64,000 bases of DNA from Dryomyza anilis (Eukaryota; Arthropoda; Insecta; Diptera; Dryomyzidae). Below are positions 48,846-59,567 of this stretch, piece after piece. The first letter of the stretch is position 1, and each line of letters begins with the position of its first letter. The stretch covers positions 37,225,963 through 37,289,962 of the forward strand of contig OX638133.1 in NCBI GenBank assembly GCA_951804985.1, in the 5' to 3' direction. The position numbers and the translations under genes were made by a program. A model generated the notes under the pieces. That model was not told where the DNA came from and did no database searches. It saw only the letters and a list, made by a program, of their open reading frames with translations.

Positions 48846-49425
48846 TATACCTTACACCTATGAGGAACAGGGTATATTAACTTTGTGCATATATTGTAAC
48901 GCCCCTTGGGAGGCCTGTCCGGTATGCAAAATTATATATATTCTTGATCAGCATCACTACCCGAGTGTGTTTAGCCATGTCCGTCTGTCTGTCCGAAAAC
49001 GTAGTAACTTGTGAAATACTTCTCAGAATGCAATCAAATTTCGTTTCAATATGTTTTAGCGAAAAGTAGGAACTGACTTTGGAAATGAGCCAAATCGGTC
49101 AACGGACACGCCCACCTCCCATACAAGTCACTTTTATATAAGTCTTTAGGAACAAATAACTCGAAAAGTATTCAAGATATAGTTATAAAATATAAAACGT
49201 ATTGTTAGAATTCACATAAAAATATTTGGTCCAAAAATGGGCGTGATACGCCCACATTTTTTTAAAAAATATTGGAGGTGTGCGTTCAGCGTAATTAATA
49301 ATTTTAATTATGATATACAATTAAATATCCTACATTAATATCCCCACCAAAGGTGTAGGGTATTCCATAGTCGGGCCCGACCGACTATAAAAATCCGTCT
49401 CATGTGACCTAACTTTCTCACATGA
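48846..49425 (-). mobile_element. Mini-me-like element, uninterrupted copy
   Basis: From left: ACCTTACACCTATGAGGAAC, GTAACGCCCCTTGGGAGG, core CTTGATCAGCATCACTACCC, a short GTCTGTCTGTCC, the GACACGCCCACCTCCCATAC block, ATGGGCGTGATACGCCCAC hairpin and GTCGGGCCCGACCGACTATA palindrome. It serves as the reference for nested copies. A second core fragment follows at 49427-49483 in plus orientation. Confidence 0.85.
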
Positions 49426-49483
49426 CTTTCGGACATGGCTAAACACACTCGGGTAGTGATGCTGATCAAGAATATACAGCTAT

Positions 49484-50104
49484 GTGAAATTTTGACCACA
49501 TTAGAAAGAATTGATATTTCAACTTTAAAAATGCATCAATTACTTTTTATAATATCAATCAACAAACTCGAAATTTAAGTTTTTCATAAAAATGTATTTG
49601 GTGACCTTTCGTTCTACAACGACGATATTTCGAAAAAGGGGACTATATTCGAAAAATATTCAGAAATAATCCCCATATTTTCGAAACTATAAAGAAGGAT
49701 TATAAAAATATGACATTTGTAAGAGAATAAAATCCAATCAATAAAATGCGAATTTCCCTCATTAGGTATTATGTTATTTTCCCGATTTGTCATGCTCTAC
49801 AAAAACAAATCCATTCAACTAAATTGCAATAGTTTTTTTTTTCAAAGTTTTCGACTGCGGCGCTTTTAACGAATATTAATGGAAACACTGATCGTCATAA
49901 AAATATATTTTATTTTCAACCTAAAGCCAGAATCACACGATTGATATTAAAATTATTTTAAAATTGATTCAAAAGTTGAGCATTTATTTAATCGCGTGCT
50001 AATGAAAAAATGTAACAACAAATATTACGATTTTGTAGCCTGCTGCATTCTATGAAAGACAATGGAAAATTTTTAACGTCATAACATTTTATTTTATTTT
50101 ACAA
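49484..50104. other. AT-rich unique DNA
   Basis: No repeat family, gene or RNA recognised. TTTCGAAAAAGGGGACTATA and nearby TCGAAA words are scattered. Confidence 0.4.
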
Positions 50105-50493
50105 CCCAGCAACGATTTCCTTGCGAATCGCAATCGAAATCGTTACGAGATCAGTGCGAGAAAAAAAAAGAAATCACATGATATCGGACACTTTCTCGTT
50201 TCGATATCGAGCGTCAAATTGGATCAACATGGTAGGTAGATGTCGATGTGTGTGTCGGAGTTTTCTCGGTACGAGAAATTTTTTGAAATCGGAACGATAT
50301 CGATGAAAAAAATGACCAAACTTCGATATTGCTTCGAAAAATATTACGATATCGATACGATAAATGTTTATATATCGCTATCTCCTCAATGAATTTGAAT
50401 GTACGAGAAATTATAAAAATTATAATCGATATAGCAACGAGATCGAACGTTTCTCTCGTTTCTCTTCTCTCATCCGAGACATGGCAGACTGGG
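50105..50493. mobile_element. MITE-like element, CCCAG tips, sister of 16324-16693
   Basis: Tips CCCAGCAACGATTTCC and (reversed) CCCAGTCTGCCATGTCTCGG. The shared collinear blocks with 16324-16693 are listed there. It contains CGTTACGAGATCAGTGCGAG and many CGATATCGA words. The overlapping frames (50121-50591) follow element sequence and are not genes. Confidence 0.7.
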
Positions 50494-51028
50494 AATCAAC
50501 ATCTTTTAAATTGCCAATGCGACCCGTGATGTCAAATGAGTTTGACATACCTGGTGTCGAGTATTCCATAGTCGAGATCGACCGACTTTAAGACCCACAC
50601 ATGTAATTTAAATTTCCAACACGTTTTTTGTACTTTCACTAGTGCAGGTATATAAATATTTTATAGAAATGTGGAAAAAAATAATACGTTGAAGTTATTT
50701 TCATTACAAATTGCAAACAAATTATTTAAAAGTCAATTTGATATAGAAAAAAATATTTAACAATATAAATGTTTTATTTTTATTTTGTTTCATTTTATGG
50801 GCAGTGAAAGTATTTAATTCATTTGTTTAAATATGGAAAATATATTGTGATTATATCTGTTACTAATTCTACAACAAAACAATTTAAAATTTATTTTTTT
50901 TACATATTTTTAATAATACTTTTTTATTCATTGTTATTATTATGACAAAAAGTATTCCTAAATTTTTGTGTAAATCAAAAAAAAAAACAATTTGTACCAT
51001 AAACACATATTTGAATACATTCACCATG
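50494..51028. other. Mini-me end fragment and AT-rich DNA
   Basis: 50540-50610 (GTGTCGAGTATTCCATAGTC, GAGATCGACCGACTTTAAGA) matches the 5' end of mini-me in minus orientation. The remainder is AT-rich and unassigned. Confidence 0.5.
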
Positions 51029-51829
51029 TACACGGATAGAAAATATTTGTTTGAATATGCTTAATGTAATTATAACGTAATTCGAAATCACCATATAAAT
51101 ATTGGGAGTAATATCTAATTACATTATAAATGAATTGTATTATTATATTGAAATATTATTATACGATATTTAAACATAAATTGCTTTAATCGCGGATTTA
51201 GAAAATAATTTTTTAAAATATGATGCCATCAAAATACCATCTTGAAATTTTGCATGAACATTAACAATAAATTGACGAAAATTTAGGATTTTTTTCAGAA
51301 TTTTAAAAAGGGTCTTTTTAAGGACCACAATTTTGAAGTGCAAGGATAATGACCACGGGCCACATGTTACCGTTTGGAAATTACAACTTAATTTTTCTAA
51401 AAGCTTGTTCTGTTAGCTTTAAAACGAGCCATTAACGGAGTTTCAAGCATTTCTAGTTCAAGAGATATTTAAATATGAACAACAGTACAAAAGTGATTTT
51501 TGGCACTTTTTTTCCAACTTTGAGCCACTGTATCTCTGGAAGTAGTGGTCGGAAAAAATAAAAAAAAATTGTTTAGTGCATGACTCGATACCCTTTATCA
51601 GTTTCATTGAAATCGAAGAAGGTGAGAATGGCCCATATATGTTTGCAAGAACGCCGAAAATTATTCATTCTAAACATAAATATGTTTGAACGAAAACAAA
51701 AATATGTTTGGCTGTTGTTATAGTAATGTTTGAAAATTAAATAATACTTTTGTTTGCATAAAGCTTCAAAGTTATATGTAATGCCTGCAAAATTATGTTT
51801 TGGGAGAGCACTTTTTTTTGCAGCGTGTA
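51029..51829 (+). mobile_element. TACACGGATAG-ended element with its middle replaced
   Basis: 51029-51200 matches 55299-55480 and 51641-51829 matches 56117-56308, so both ends of this family are present. Between them lies a copy of the element at 11524-12026 (51204-51640), and about 600 bp of the normal interior is missing. Confidence 0.75.
51204..51640 (+). mobile_element. Copy of the GGTCATTCCACACC element, lacking its left TIR
   Basis: From AAAATAATTTTTTAAAATAT on it follows 11553-11985 closely (ATGACCACGGGCCACATGTT, TCTGGAAGTAGTGGTCGG). The left tip is gone. The right end is shortened by an internal deletion to GAATGGCCCATATA. It was inserted in, and then deleted together with, part of its host. 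Confidence 0.8.
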
Positions 51830-52350
51830 TCAATTAAATTTTAACCCTGTTAAATTTAATTCCCAATACTTAATACCTACTGCGACATTTCCAGTCAATA
51901 CTTTTTTACTGCTTTATTTACCCATTTTATTGTTGATGTTTCTTTCACAAACAAGCAGCTACTGTTGTTATTGCCGCTATCTGTATTCGTACGAAAAGAT
52001 TTAATTGATAAAGTTAACAAACTGCGGCGGTTCGCACAGAAAAACAAGGCCAAAACAATACTACGCAGCCTTGCGGTCAACTATACCAAAATATAAATAA
52101 AAATTTGTTATTCTTATTGGCGCACAAACATTGCGTACGATTCTATGAAATATTTTGTGTTCAATTGGACAAAATAAAAATAACGAATTTAAAATCACAA
52201 AATTCGAAATAATATGCAAAATAACATAAACAACATCATTAAGATAGAACAATCAATGTTGGGAGATAAATATTATTGTAAATATTAAATAATTTAATTA
52301 TTTTAGACAGGTAAATGATAGGTAATAGGCAGGTAAAAACAGCAGTTTAT
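51830..52350. other. Unique DNA, no supported gene
   Basis: Small opposing frames at 51795-52252 have no motif. The sequence is mixed near 51940-52080. Confidence 0.4.
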
Positions 52351-52483
52351 AGGGGATAATGGGTTCAAGTGGAAAACGTTTTGATGTGCCTTTAAAAAAG
52401 TACATTTAAAAATGTTTAAGATTCTTTAGAACAGTATCTTACATAAAATAGTTCGTGAACTAACTTTTTTAGTTCGTGAACTA

Positions 52484-52648
52484 ACTTTACTCCAAGATTT
52501 TTCAAAAGGTCCGAAAATGAGCTGTTTTGAAAAATTAAAATCCAATTAAAATACATACACATTGTATTAAGGTGTATGTATTTTAATTGGATTTTAATTT
52601 TTCAAAACAGCTCATTTTCGGACCTTTTGAAAAATCTTGGAGTAAAGT
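52484..52648. repeat. Perfect 77-bp inverted repeat with 11-nt loop
   Basis: Arm 52484-52560 (starting ACTTTACTCCAAGATTTTTC) pairs without mismatch with 52572-52648; the loop is ATTGTATTAAG. Transcription from either side would make a long perfect hairpin RNA. Confidence 0.97.
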
Positions 52649-53016
52649 GGAAAATGTTAAAAATTTCCCAAATAAATTGTTATATCTGTATTATTTCATA
52701 TTTATTTACAACATAAAAATATAAATACATTCAGAATATATAAAAAATAGTAATGTAATGTACAAAAAAAATTATTGTAATGCAATAAATGAATGTGAAG
52801 GAAAAATAGGGAATATTAAAAAAAAAATATAACAGATATAATATATTAAAATTAAAATTAAAAAATTGTGAAATTCTCGTCCTCCTTTACAACTGCTTAA
52901 ATAATACTTTGCACTTTCCAAAAAAAAAAACGCTTCGCACTTTCCAAAAAAAAAAACGCTTCCCACATTACCGTAATCAATATCGCAATTTCTACTTGGC
53001 TTAATAATATTTAATA

Positions 53017-53740
53017 CTAGCTGGACCCGTGCACGACTCGTGCCAAGATTTTGTGAATGCAAGGATATGAAGCGATTTTATTAATATAAAAAAAAAATAT
53101 TATTTATATAGCGAATTCGTGAATTCGTTTATATAGAAAATTCTTCCTCATAGAACGCTTTCCCGTAGAATTCTTCCCGGTAGAAATCTTCCCGTAGAAC
53201 TCATCCCGGTAGAATTGTTCCCGGTAGAATTCTTTCCCGTAGAATTCTTCCCCGTAGAGTTCTTCACAGTAGAAATTTTAGTGTGGTGAGTTTTAATGTG
53301 ATGAGTTTCAGTGTGGTGAGATTTAATGTGGTGAGTTTTAATGTGGTGAGTTTCAGTGTGGTGAGTTTTAATGTGGTGAGTTTCGGTGTGGTGAGTTTTA
53401 GTGTGGTAAGTTTTAGTGTGGTGAGGTTTAGGGTGGTGAGTTTTAGTGTGGTGAATTTTATTGTGGTGAGTTTCAGTGTGGTGAATTTTATTGTGGTGAG
53501 TTTTAGTATGGTGAATTTTTAGTGTGGTGAGTTTTCGTGTAGTGAGTTTCATTGTGGTGAGTTTTAATGTGGTGTGGTTGCTTTTGTGGTGTGGTTGCTT
53601 TTGTGGTTGCTTTTGTGGTTGCTTTTGTATTTGAGTTTTTTGTTTCATCTTCTTAGCTTGTGTATGTGCCGAGTTATGTCGTTTTGAAAGTTTAGGTTGT
53701 ATGGGGGGTGCCACGCCCCCCCACATTTACACATTTTCTC
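53017..53740 (+). mobile_element. Minisatellite-bearing element (TCTTCCCGGTAGAAT and GTGGTGAGTTTTA arrays)
   Basis: 5' tip ACTAGCTGGACCCGTGCACG with CTCGTGCCAAGATTTTGTGA. Next comes a 15-bp array GTAGAATTCTTCCCG (53145-53280), then a 15-bp array GTTTTAGTGTGGTGA (53280-53575), GTGGTTGCTTTT units, and the block GAAAGTTTAGGTTGTATGGG...CCACGCCCCCC (53686-53722). The 3' end seen in the 59568 copy is missing. A His/Thr/Lys-rich frame on the minus strand is a by-product of the array. Confidence 0.75.
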
Positions 53741-53938
53741 GAAAAGCAATAAGATTAAAATTTTACTAAAAAAAATAACACATGGCAATTTCCCATATTA
53801 GCCCATTTCCCATTTTACCTCAAGTTCCCCTAGATATGGAAATCAAATTTTTTAGGTAGACATTGTATGGAATGTCTATAGACAATGTGGAATGTCTACA
53901 ATATTTGATTTTTTCCTGCCAAAACGAAATGTACTTTT

Positions 53939-54462
53939 AGGACCAGTTTTTCAGTGCTAGTTGAACTTTGTTTGTGGTTTAAACTTTAAAATCAAAATCG
54001 ATTTTTTCAGTGAACTTCAACCGTCGTTTAAATCTAGTTTAAAAGACCGATGCTGATGGTTTAAACTTCGTTTAAATTTTCAAAGTTTTTGACATGAATT
54101 TTTTTCACAACACTATTTTCACTGTTTTCTGTCGCTGCGCTGTTTCACAAATTATTATTAATTATTGTATTTTTGCACACTATGCCTTAAAAAAAAGTCT
54201 CACGTGCACTTTAGTTGCTTTAAATTTAAAAATACATTAATTTTATTTTTCTGAAACAATTTTTTTATTTATTTAATTTTGAATGAAATTTAACAGAAGT
54301 CAAAATCGAGAGAATTATCTGTCATTTGCCTGTCTTGGTCTGTGTTCATTTTAAACTATCACTGAAAAACTGCTAACAAAATTAAACGACGTTTAATCTA
54401 ATGAGAAGATTAATTAAGCGGAGTTTAAACTACGTTTAAACGAGCACTGAAAAACTGACCCT
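53939..54462. mobile_element. 524-bp MITE, tips CAGTTTTTCAGTGCT
   Basis: Left AGGACCAGTTTTTCAGTGCT, right reversed AGGGTCAGTTTTTCAGTGCT, followed on both sides by GTTTAAACTTNGTTTAAA-type words in inverted arrangement. No frame. Superfamily not assigned. Confidence 0.8.
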
Positions 54463-55034
54463 TAGAGACTTTTAGAACTTTTAAAACATACATTTAAAAT
54501 TTATATTTGTGGCTTCTTTCATTTGCCTGATATTCTCTAGTAAGAATTTTGGTTGGGTTATACTCATGTAATCATCATATTATTATAGCAGGTGTTCTAG
54601 TTCCAAAAGAGGTAACAAATCGGGTAGTTATATTATTGCAAAAAAAAAAGTATTTCTTAATAAAAACCCGTCAAATAACATTTTTGAAATATAAACGAAA
54701 TACAAGAACTAACAATAATTAAAAATAATATTCAAAATAAATATTATTTAAAATAATTTAAATAGTTTTCAGTTAAATAAAAAAAAAACGTTTTCTGGTA
54801 AGACTCCTATCAATCCGCTATTGTAAATTCCTAATCAGAATCAAATAAAATTGCTTTGATCGGAACTTTTTACTCTTTAGATAATATGTAAAAGTTTCCA
54901 GTGACTCAATGTGTATTTCATTCCAAATACATGAGCCTTTTTTCTATAAACATTTACTACTCATAAACTGCAAAAATGTTGTCTGGGGCGCAGATTCACT
55001 TAATAATTATCAAAATGAAATCAACAGTAATTTA
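54463..55034. other. AT-rich DNA
   Basis: No gene, RNA or clear repeat recognised. Confidence 0.4.
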
Positions 55035-56411
55035 AGATAAATATAAGTGGGTGGATCACCCCCATTTTTAAATATAAGTGGATGATCAATATTTTATAGA
55101 TTTTTCAATATTTTACGACCATAATGAAAAACAAAAAAAAAAAAAAGAAACAAAAAATAATTTTCAAAAAAAAGTGGGTGGTTCACATCAATTTTTGGAA
55201 CATTTTTGGCATAATTATTAGTAAATTCTAACAGTATATTTTCAATTATATAACTATATCTTAAATACTTTTCAAGTTATGGTTTCAAATTTGTTATATA
55301 CACGGATAGAAAAGATTTGTTTGAATATGCTCGAATGTAATTATAATGTAATTCTAAATCACCATATAAATATTGGGAGTATTATCTAATTACATTATAA
55401 TTGAATTGTATTATTATTTTGTTCAGATTGAAATATTATTATACGATATTTAAACAAAAATTGCTTTAATCGCGGAGTTACATGAATTTACTATATTAAT
55501 GTTTCTGTAGAAATGTATATTTTTCATCAGATATTAATATATGTATGTTTGATGTTTCCGCTATTTAACACACCCAACGTCAATAAAAAGTTTTTTGAAT
55601 TATATGTATTTGGTTATTCGTGATTGTTACTGGGTGACAACGAATCTAAAAATAATAGCATTATTTTGATGATATGTTTGTTTGGAATAACGATATCACA
55701 ATTGAATAAGAACGCTGCCTACTTTTAGCACTCAGTAACACACACATTAATACTTTTCATATAGTTCAAAAGTTCTTTTTGGCGGAAGAATTTCTTTAAG
55801 TACCGCCAATTACTGTTAATACCAGATAGTGGCTGCTTGTGAAATATCCAATTTATCCGTAACTCAATGAACTCAAAATAGGAACAATAGACGGAAATAA
55901 TTAAGTATAAATAAAATATGTGTAATAAAAATAAAATAAAAGTTCAAGTTTATTATTATATAATATAAATAATAAAAATGTAATTTAAAAAAAGGGAAAA
56001 AACGAATATTGTGTAAAGAAGATATTATCACTAAAGTTACAATTTTTACATTAAAATTATATGTAAACATATATATGTTTACGTGTAAATAAAATGTTTT
56101 TCACATTCAAACATATATATGTTTGCAAGAACGCCGAAAATTATTTATTCTGAACATAAATATGTTTGAACGAAAACAAAAATATGTTTGGCTGTTATTA
56201 TAATAATGTTTGAAAATGAAATAATACTTTTGTTTGCATAAAGCTCCAAAGATATATGTAATGCCTGCAAAATTATGTTTGGGAGAGCCCTTTTTTTTGC
56301 AGAGTGTATAAATGTATTGTATGGAAGGTGGGCGTGTCCGATTTGGCTTATTACAATACACAGACCGACTTTTGAGTGAAATATATTAGAACAAAATTTC
56401 ATCGCATTCTC
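55035..56411 (+). mobile_element. Mini-me-like element split by a nested element
   Basis: 55035-55298 carries GTGGGTGGATCACCCCCATT and TCTTAAATACTTTTCAAGTT; 56309-56411 resumes with GGAAGGTGGGCGTGTCCGAT and AACAAAATTTCATCGCATTC. The copy ends where a CACAGAAGAAAAAAAGATTC element begins (56413), so the microsatellite core is lost. Confidence 0.75.
55299..56308 (+). mobile_element. TACACGGATAG-ended element, intact copy
   Basis: About 1010 bp from TACACGGATAGAAAAGATTT to GCAGAGTGTA. It contains TTGCTTTAATCGCGGAGTTA, the CATATATATGTTTGCAAGAA block and CCTGCAAAATTATGTTTGGG. Short minus-strand frames have no motif. It serves as reference for 8457-10028 and 51029-51829. Confidence 0.8.
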
Positions 56412-57839
56412 ACTACACAGAAGAAAAAAAGATTCTCAACATTTATGTATTTGTACATTTATTTTATGTATTTTGTCGAGTACCTCAACCAAGGACCAAT
56501 TTCATCGTATCAATGTATTAATTCCATATATTTTATGTACATATTTTCATACATTCTATGCACACAATCTCAACATTTATGTAATTTTACATTATTTAAT
56601 GTTATTTTAAAAAAGTTAATTTTATTTTTTCGTATTGCGGTGGTTGGTGGTTCTGTACAGAGCTGTTATTTATTTATATCATTTAATTCATTTTATTATA
56701 TTTATCTTACACTTTTACCTTTACACTACCATTTTTATTTTACCAATAACACCAAGTTCCTCCATCCGGACTCCATCGATTTCGTCTCTGCTTCCATAAA
56801 TTAATTTCAGTTGTTACGCATTCGTTTTCTTAACATATCTTCAATAAACTTCTTATTTGAATAAAAATGCTTACGAAATAAAACCAACGAATTGTATAAA
56901 CTTGTATATTCGACTGAAAATATTCGATTTAAAATATTTTAGATTATATTTCGAATATCGATATTCGAATATGCGATTATATAGTTTGTTAACATTCTTA
57001 AGTCGTCATTAAATTGAAGTTATCTTGAAGCTTATAATATATAGTTTGTTCCCAAACCAATTATGTCTTATACACAAACCAACTCTACAAGCCCTTCAGA
57101 AACCACAAAACAGAAAGTTTGTATGTAAATAATACATAAAATATATGCATTTGAATAATTTGAATTATACAAAAGGTTTAAATTACATTAAAAGTTTGTA
57201 TTTCAATTAAATTCCTATTTTCATATAAGATATTATGTATTTAAATAAAAATGTTATTATTTACAATAACTCAACGTTAAATCCTCTAATTGCAGTAATA
57301 AATATTTTTTTTTACGTGCTTTGTAGACATTTTTTTATCATGTGAATAATTATTTACTATTTCCAAATGCTTTGACATACTAATTGCATAAATTTAAAAA
57401 CGCTCCAAAAATGACAAGAACAACAACAGCATCATCAACTTCTAAATAAAAAAAATTGCGCCAATTTGAACTGCTGCAATTCTCAAACGGCAGTGCGACC
57501 TACATAACCATATCACCATATTCCCCATATCCTCAACCTAAAGAATGGCCTTCGGACGTCCACCAAAATATTCACTGTTATTGTTCGTTTGTTTATTTAT
57601 TCCATCGTTAGTTTGTTTTATTTGAAATTTATGCAAATTATCCGCGGACTCGTTCATTTGTATTTTATCATTCATTTGAAATGAGCCAGATGACACGCCC
57701 CATACTTGCTGGCAAGTACTTATTTCATTTATAAGTTTTCTTTATTACGCAGTCTATTCAGTACACAGAAAAAAATATTGTAGGTATATAAAAGAATTGA
57801 TATTAATAGAAAACAAAAAGGTATGCCAATTAAAAATAT
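56412..57839. other. CACAG-type fragments and AT-rich unique DNA
   Basis: 56413-56610 starts CACAGAAGAAAAAAAGATTC and includes TCAACATTTATGTATTTGTA, a diverged CACAG-type element. A 142-codon plus-strand frame at 56376-56804 is mostly Tyr/Phe/Ile from AT bias and is not called. 57440-57720 is GC-richer unique DNA. 57767 starts another CACAGAAAAAAATATTGTAG tip, into which the solo LTR inserted. Confidence 0.45.
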
Positions 57840-58365
57840 TGTTACGATAATTCAGTCTACGGAAAACTGTTCTACGAGTTCGTATCGCTGGATTGTGTAC
57901 AAAATAAAAACTGTTTGGTTTAAATTATAACAATTAACTGTATTAATTCACTTTAATAAACAACTTTACTAATAACAAATTCTAACAACTGCTGCATGTC
58001 CACAAATTAACTTGACAATTATCACACGAGATGCCCTCGACCACTTTACAATCACTACTGAAGTGCTGTACCTCTGATGCGTCTCCCTTATATACTGCAT
58101 GCATCAGTTCGACACGTTTCGACAAGCTTCGACTTGTTTCGAGAACCTTGTACTCGTTTCGTGAATGACGCATGCTATTGGCATCTCATTCGCACTCATG
58201 TGTTTTAATGTGCAGATCTTCCATCTCTTTCTCGCACATTGCCCAGTACGCTGAATGATCTTCTGTCTCTTTCTAACACATTGCTTAGTGCGCTGATTTG
58301 TCTTGCGTCTCATTTATTATTGTTGAATGCTTGCACAGTGGGGCAAATTACCTCTTTTCGTAACA
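57840..58365 (-). mobile_element. Solo LTR (526 bp) with ATAT target duplication
   Basis: On the minus strand it runs from TGTTACGAAAAGAGG to TTATCGTAACA, the TG...CA ends of an LTR with a 7-bp terminal inverted repeat (TGTTACG/CGTAACA). ATAT flanks both sides (57836-57839 and 58366-58369). Inside is a TATA box (TATATAAG at 58094-58087) followed by GGGAGACGCATCAG, as in an LTR promoter. No internal region is attached, so it arose by recombination between two LTRs. A 4-bp duplication fits the Ty3/gypsy group, but the family is not certain. Frames inside are spurious. Confidence 0.9.
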
Positions 58366-59567
58366 ATATGTTTTAATTAAAATATTAATAGGAATAAATT
58401 CAATATTACGTTAATACTATGAAATGATTAATTGTATTTACAACTATTGTTTGTTTCTTTTGATTTTTTTTTTTTTAATGCAACTCTGGGATGTATGCTA
58501 TTTTCTTGTGTTTTTTTCATTTTTCTTTGTGTTTATATTTTGTGTTTATAACGTCACGTGGTGTATTTGTGAATGCCCCTAGTCGCTGATGAATTCACAG
58601 AATATTGGAAGCGATGTAGCCAATATCGGATTCTGAAAATTCTTGAACCAATATCGACGCAGAAGATTCTAAATAAATGACCTGAATATAAAAATAGCAT
58701 GAATATGAAAATGGCCTGTAGGTGGTAACTTTGTCGATCAAAATTGTCGACTCGTATTGTCAATTTCACGTCTAAATGACGCAATTTTCATATCTTGTCG
58801 TATAATTTGGTTGACATTTGAACAAATTTGACGTCACAGAAATCGATAATTGTATCGTTTAACAGAAACGAGCTGCTGAATATATTTAATCCAATTAAAA
58901 ATGATTTCAAAGTAAAATAATCTTTAATTGGTTTTACTAAATATTTAATAACTTTCTATTAAAAAACGTGTCAATCGAAATAAATTGTTAGTTGTTGTTT
59001 CTAAATTATTAATTAATGATAAATTAATTCTCAATAAAACATTTTATAATAACTTTAATATCAATATAACAAAAATAGTTGTTAAATTTGCTTCAATTAA
59101 CAATTTCTCATTATTACGAATATTGAATTCAATAAAATGGAAAGTTACATCGGCTGAGTTTCAATTAAAAATGAATTGCATTTATCAATATTTTTGTTAA
59201 ATGTACATAGTTTTTTATGTCTGTGTACACACCAATGTTTAGTTTATATTTTAGTTTTTCTTGTTTCTAAATACACTTCTATCGGTTAGGGATTATTAGT
59301 AAAATGGTTGCTGTTTCATTAAACGCCAAATGTTTAAGTATATCCCAATTATATTATATTCTTACTTTGTGCTCTAAGTGCTCTAAGTTCTCGTAGCCCA
59401 GGTTTAAATCTCGACTAAGACTATGTATATCTTAAAATAGGGATTTGGCATTCAATTTAAGCTGTACCTATGTTTTTTCATATATGTAGAGCAAAGCCAT
59501 TATTATTATTTCATAAATCATTTCAAACTTCATATTTCATTAGTGAAATTTATATACCTACTAGCAG
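58366..59567. other. AT-rich DNA, no supported gene
   Basis: 58550-58870 is of mixed composition (ATTGGAAGCGATGTAGCC), with a 76-codon minus frame lacking motifs. A B-box-like AGGTTTAAATCTCGAC at 59400-59415 has no tRNA fold. Otherwise nothing. Confidence 0.4.

Larger units (their letters stand above)
52351..53831. mobile_element. 1.5-kb element with AGGGG tips, host of a palindrome and a minisatellite element
   Basis: Left AGGGGATAATGGGTTCAAGT; right, reversed, AGGGGAACTTGAGGTAAAAT. The GTGGAAAATGTTAAAAATTT block near 52648 and the ACATTACCGTAATC/CCCATTTCCCATTTTACC blocks near the right end are also found in 13150-14489, so the two belong together. It contains the palindrome at 52484-52648 and a nested element at 53017-53740. 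Confidence 0.55.

Noticed and set aside
53148..53726. 192-codon frame rich in HHTKTHH
   Set aside because: By-product of the 15-bp minisatellite in a mobile element; the same array at 59.9-60.4 kb has other frames broken.
56376..56804. 142-codon plus-strand frame
   Set aside because: Starts inside mini-me, crosses a CACAG-type tip and is dominated by Tyr/Phe/Ile from AT bias.
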